Shown here in pieces: positions 59,991-64,000 of a stretch of 64,000 bases of DNA. The translations under genes and the position numbers were made by a program. Under the pieces are notes generated by a model. It had not been told where the DNA came from and ran no database searches. It was given only the letters and a program-made list of their open reading frames with translations. Position 1 is the first letter of the stretch. Every line of letters starts with the position of its first letter. The DNA comes from Coriaria nepalensis (Eukaryota; Streptophyta; Magnoliopsida; Cucurbitales; Coriariaceae). The stretch lies in NCBI GenBank assembly GCA_027186245.1, contig CP114481.1, positions 5,998,501-6,062,500 on the forward strand, in the 5' to 3' direction.

Positions 59991-61498
59991 TAAAAAAGAG
60001 ACAACAATAAATGTGTCTCAATGCAATTATTTCCACACCTATATGCCCATCATGCATGCATGTAGATGTGCTATCTCATCATTCATGTAAAAACAATACT
60101 TTCTCAGGTAAGAAGTCGTCTTAATTTAATTCACCATATAATTTATTCAATTGGAAGCTACTCATATCTAATGGCTAATGCACTGCAAACCTATTGGAGA
60201 AACATTTTACTCATTTCATTATTCTTTTATAAGTGGGGGGGTCACTCATTTGTAGGATCCCATCAATATACTGCCTTAATGAATCATGGGTATGACTCGT
60301 GTAAGTATTTGTGTTTAAAGGGTATATTTGTGCAGATACTCTAATAATAATAAACGGGAGAAAGTTCAATATTTTGGATTTAATTGGGTCCAAAATTGGA
60401 GTCTTTTCCGGTTTACCCATCAAGAAAATTCAAAAAAGAAAAGAAAAGAAAAGAAAAGACCATTAGTTTGCAATTAAGTTGAAAGACTTATCCAACGCGT
60501 GCATCTGAAAAAGGTTATTACATAATTAAGAACAGGAACAAGAAGAGAATAAAAAGACACAGATTAGTGGGCAATGGGCAGAGGGGGCTACCCCACATAA
60601 GAGACTCTTTTTGATCTGTCACCCACACATATTTACGCATATGTCCAAATCAAAAACACCAAATCAAACTGTTATAAGCATAATAAGCAAGGACACTAAG
60701 ATGCTCTTCTTGTCTTTTTTCTATTTACTCCTTTTCGAACTACATTTTGTCGTCCTTACATATATATATATATATATATATATATACTTTAGGTTATGTC
60801 CTATACATTTTCTTTATTACTCCTTAATCTATACATTCTATTACCATATATTATGATTCCATATCTAACAATAAAACATGGTATTGTCTTAATCTGACGT
60901 GTACAAATGTCACGTTCCTTTTCTACCAAGCACATTACAAACCCCGCCGGTTAATAAAACATACGTAAATTATATTTCAATTAAAACATATAGAAACTCT
61001 AATTTCACGAGAGACCAAACTGAAATCTTAAACTCAAAAATGGAACGACGACAAACAAGCATCGTCGTGATGGATCCTTTCTTGCCTGAAGTGAAATCCT
61101 ACTTTGAATTTTCAAACTCGGCGTTCCTTTGAAAGTCAACGTCCTTCATTCGGTGGGCCCAACCCACTCTCACGCGTCAGGGTCCCACCTTTCTCAATTC
61201 CACATTTCATATTTATTGCCGAAATTATATTTTCATTACACAAGCCTGATGTTTACTGATCGACTTGTGCGCTCTAACGGAGCTAACTAACGCCGTCAAG
61301 CAATCCCTGAATTTAAACCATCCGCCACGTAAGAATCTACCGTTTGATCATTAAATTCCGTTAACGTCGTTCCACAGTTCCACGCGTGCCTTATGCATTA
61401 TAATAAAGCTTCCTCATCCTCTTTCTTCTCGAAGTCGTCTTCTTCTTCTTTTCTTATCTTTCATCATTTTTCTGGTTTTGATCTGAAAGATAAGCATT
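59991..61498. other. Intergenic region and promoter of the RING gene
   Basis: No gene seen. Contains an AAAAG microsatellite (60434-60458), a TA microsatellite (60759-60786) and a CTTCTT-rich leader (61420-61460) just before the RING gene. Confidence 0.5.
60759..60786. repeat. TA microsatellite
   Basis: About 13 uninterrupted TA units in intergenic DNA. Length is likely variable. Confidence 0.9.
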
Positions 61499-62692
61499 AT
61501 GTCTGCCACAGCGCCGGATTCGTATTGGTGTTACAGATGTACTCGTTTGGTCACCGTTCTTGTCCAAGAAAACATAACCTGTCCCCACTGTGAAGGCGGA
61601 TTTGTGGAAGAGATCGAGGCTTTTTCTGCGAGAACGGCGAATCCCCGCCGGCGGATCTCGTCTTCTTCGATGTATGTCTTCAGTCAAGAGTCTGGTCCGA
61701 CGCCTGGGCTTGCTTTCCGTCGAAGTCGTCGAAGATCTACCGAACGCTCTCCTTTCAACCCAGTTATCGTCCTACGTGGCCCGGCGGCGGAAGGAGGAGA
61801 TGGAAGCGGAGATGGAGACGGAGAAGGTGAGAGAAACAGCTTCGAGTTTTACTACGAAGACGGATCGGGGTCTGGTCTACGACCCGTACCGGCTACGATG
61901 TCTGAGTTTTTAATGGGATCTGGGTTCGATCGGCTACTAGAGCAGTTGACGCAGATTGAAATAAACGGGTTTGGAAGATCCGAAAACCCGTCCGCTTCGA
62001 AAGCGGCGGTTGAGTCAATGCCGACGATTGAGATCGTAGAAACCCACGTGGGGTTAGAATCTCACTGCGCCGTTTGCAAAGAAGCGTTCGAGCTCGGGTC
62101 GGAGGCTCGAGAAATGCCTTGTAAGCACATTTACCATCCGGACTGTATTCTTCCATGGCTTTCGATGAAAAACTCATGTCCAGTCTGCCGGTTCGAGTTG
62201 CCGACGGAGCAGAGCCCATCGGGAAGTGAAGTTTCCGATCCTGGAGTTATGGAAGAAGAGACTGTTGGTCTGACGATTTGGAGGCTTCCGGGTGGTGGGT
62301 TTGCGGTGGGGAGGTTCTCCGGGGGTAGAATATCGAGCGAGAGGGAGGTTCCGGCGGTCTACACGGAGATGGATGGTGGGTTTAGTTCGAACGGAGGTCG
62401 GAGAAGGGTTTTGTGGGCGTCGAGGAGAAGTGGTAGTCGTAGTGGGAGGGAAACTGGTGGTGGGTTGGGAAGGGTTTTTCGTAATTTCGTTTCTTTTTGG
62501 GGGAGATTACGGTCCAATTCCAATTCCAATTCCAATTCCAATTCCAATTCTTCTTCTATTTCGACTTCGACTTCTTCTCCATCTGAATCTGAGACTGAGT
62601 CTGCGAGCAGAAGAAATCGGAGTGGGCCCAGTTCCATTTTTGGTAGATATGTGAGGAGTAGGAGGAGCACAAGTTGGGTCTTGGAAGATTAA
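61499..62692 (+). CDS. RING-H2 E3 ubiquitin ligase with DUF1117 (RDUF1/RDUF2 type)
   Basis: Intronless, 397 residues. The N terminus carries a zinc ribbon (Y-W-C-Y-R-C and C-P-H-C-E-G-G-F, residues about 9-38). A low-complexity acidic/Gly middle follows. The RING-H2 finger is C190-A-V-C to C-P-V-C230, with C-K-H-I-Y-H-P-D-C supplying the Cys-His-His-Cys core. The C-terminal region L-T-I-W-R-L-P-G-G-G-F-A-V-G-R-F is typical of DUF1117 proteins. These enzymes transfer ubiquitin from an E2 to target proteins; Arabidopsis relatives act in ABA and drought responses. The Ser-Asn repeat near residues 340-352 comes from a hexanucleotide array. The start ATG is the first in the leader and the frame is intact. 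Confidence 0.94.
   Translation: MSATAPDSYWCYRCTRLVTVLVQENITCPHCEGGFVEEIEAFSARTANPRRRISSSSMYVFSQESGPTPGLAFRRSRRRSTERSPFNPVIVLRGPAAEGGDGSGDGDGEGERNSFEFYYEDGSGSGLRPVPATMSEFLMGSGFDRLLEQLTQIEINGFGRSENPSASKAAVESMPTIEIVETHVGLESHCAVCKEAFELGSEAREMPCKHIYHPDCILPWLSMKNSCPVCRFELPTEQSPSGSEVSDPGVMEEETVGLTIWRLPGGGFAVGRFSGGRISSEREVPAVYTEMDGGFSSNGGRRRVLWASRRSGSRSGRETGGGLGRVFRNFVSFWGRLRSNSNSNSNSNSNSSSISTSTSSPSESETESASRRNRSGPSSIFGRYVRSRRSTSWVLED
62513..62548 (+). repeat. Coding hexanucleotide array (TCCAAT)6
   Basis: Six perfect TCCAAT units in frame encode alternating Ser and Asn near the C terminus of the RING protein. It is likely length-polymorphic without frame loss, since each unit adds two residues. Confidence 0.93.
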
Positions 62693-64000
62693 AAGTGTTG
62701 AAATGAAAAAGTCTTTTTTGATTATTGTATAATTTCTCGAAAATGGAGTTTTAATTAATTACTTTATTAATTTGAAAATACATTTCATTAAAATTTTAAT
62801 GACAAGAAAGAGTTTTGTATGTAAAATACATTGGAAAAACGTTTGAGCATTCCAAATGTTGCACTATTTTTGCCCACAGCATTCTTTTGTGTCTTTCAAT
62901 CTTAGTTCCAATAACATTCTATACTTAATATAAGTATATGATATCAACGTGACGTAAGTGATGTTTAATGATTTAAATCATATTTTCGTATGATATGTCA
63001 TTTAACCAACCATAAGAAACGTAAGGTTATCTTATGTCATTCTTACTGCTTCAATTTGACGCGTTGTTATAGCGTGTAGATTGGGTTACGAAGTCAAGAG
63101 ACGTTGATTGGGGAGGACATGTGAGCTTGTTGGAGAAGATAGAATACGACGTATAAAAGGAAAATTTGTGCTTGTGGTCCCATGGTCACCCTGAGCCTTG
63201 TTGTTCCAAGCCCAGGGTTCAATACAATTCCCACAACATCTTTTACCCCATGGTGACATATTTTGTTGCCTTTCTCGTCTTTGTAGTGAACTTTCTTGTG
63301 AGCTTATCAGACTTAGCTCCAACTTTTTTTTCTTCTTCGAACCATTTATCGGATATTACGAGATACTACAAATTTGAGGTACGTAGATTTGCTGAAATAT
63401 GCACAGTAAATTTTCCTATTAACATCACAATTCATCGGTAAGAAATAAAATTAATAAAAAAAAAATCTTTATTTTTTATTTATTTATTACTACCCATCCT
63501 GTTTTTAACTATCAAACCTAGTTAAATAATGTCGACCTCTCATTCTCACAAATGGAGATTGGATCGATCCAGACCGTTGGTCCAGATCGAATCGAATTCT
63601 TTTTTTCTTTTAGTAACCTGTAATTCTCTCACCCATGCCATGATACATGTGTTTAATTTTTATATATTATTTCGAAATGGGTAAAAAGCAGGGCATGGAG
63701 TAAGACAACTACAGAGTGGATGGGCAGATGGGCCAGCGTACATAACACAATGTCCAATCCAAAGTGAGCAGAGCTCTCTATGTGTAAAATTTCAGCATTA
63801 TTGGGCAGAGGGGGGGGGGGGGGGTACTCTCTTCTGGCATGCCCATTTCTCTTGGCTACGGGCCACTTTTTATGGGCCCCTTATCATCCTTCTTCGCCCC
63901 AATCACATTCATCATCCTTACAAACAACTCCCCCTGTCCTCTTTGGTAGCCCACAGAATACTTTATATTATTATTCTCTTATTTCTATTTAAAATAAAAT
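62693..64000. other. Intergenic DNA to the window end
   Basis: No supported gene. A G15 run stands at 63810-63824. GGGCC-containing motifs (63729-63735, 63875-63880) suggest that a promoter could begin here for a gene beyond the window, which is only a guess. The segment 63164-63270 has a tRNA-like GGTTCAA box but no full cloverleaf. Confidence 0.4.

Noticed and set aside
63164..63270. Possible tRNA gene (GGTTCAATACAATTCC resembles a B box)
   Set aside because: No matching acceptor stem, A box or anticodon arm could be folded by eye at the proper spacing.

Overview
The window is nuclear DNA from a flowering plant, very probably a eudicot. The basis is genes split by GT-AG introns, plastid-import and photosynthesis genes (TOC75, Rubisco activase, PTAC16), a LUX/PCL1-type clock factor, a plant RING-DUF1117 ligase, PPR genes, and Ty1/copia, Ty3/gypsy and LINE elements with plant-type tRNA-Met primer sites. 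The intergenic DNA is AT-rich. I could not fix the family or species from sequence alone.

Left part, 1-26706: a retrotransposon-rich tandem array of tropinone-reductase-like short-chain dehydrogenase (SDR) genes, all on the minus strand. A block of at least 7.4 kb occurs twice (1-7399 and about 18339-25787). Each copy holds the same Ty1/copia insertion, the same relic of an older gypsy element and an apparently complete five-exon SDR gene (SDR-A 5144-6389, SDR-B 23533-24776). A second SDR (SDR-C 25411-26706) is complete in the right copy and truncated in the left (7023-7387). A fifth fragment is one exon at 16468-16650. Between the blocks sits a structurally complete but coding-dead Ty3/gypsy element (8334-14773, minus strand) with a CCATG target duplication, plus two more gypsy fragments. 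The full-length copia (17314-22674) has a GTCTG target duplication. The left copia is cut by the window edge but has the same 3' flank, so the block was duplicated after the insertion.

Right part, 27021-62692: ordinary single genes. In order they are PTAC16 (minus, with an in-frame stop at codon 60), TFIIA large subunit (plus, 11 exons), a short-form Rubisco activase (plus, 6 exons), a decayed PPR pseudogene (minus), TOC75-III (plus, 7 exons), an intact intronless PPR gene (plus), LUX/PCL1 (minus, intronless, with evening elements upstream), a small plastid-type membrane protein (plus, 2 exons), a Pumilio protein (minus, 9 exons), a FAR1-related/MULE pseudogene (plus), a LINE relic (plus) and a RING-H2/DUF1117 E3 ligase (plus, intronless). 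From memory, PTAC16, TOC75-III, LUX and the RING gene match loci that lie close together on Arabidopsis chromosome 3 (At3g466xx-467xx), with paralogues at At5g595xx, so this looks like conserved microsynteny.

Functionally, the right part is rich in chloroplast genes: nucleoid-associated PTAC16, the import channel TOC75, the Rubisco chaperone, and probably one or more of the PPR and small membrane proteins. I see no novel multi-gene system. The observations most worth checking are the PTAC16 stop, the Rubisco activase and LUX substitutions at near-invariant positions, the SDR-C member lacking the catalytic Tyr, the evening-element cluster, and the well-marked history of the duplicated retroelement block.
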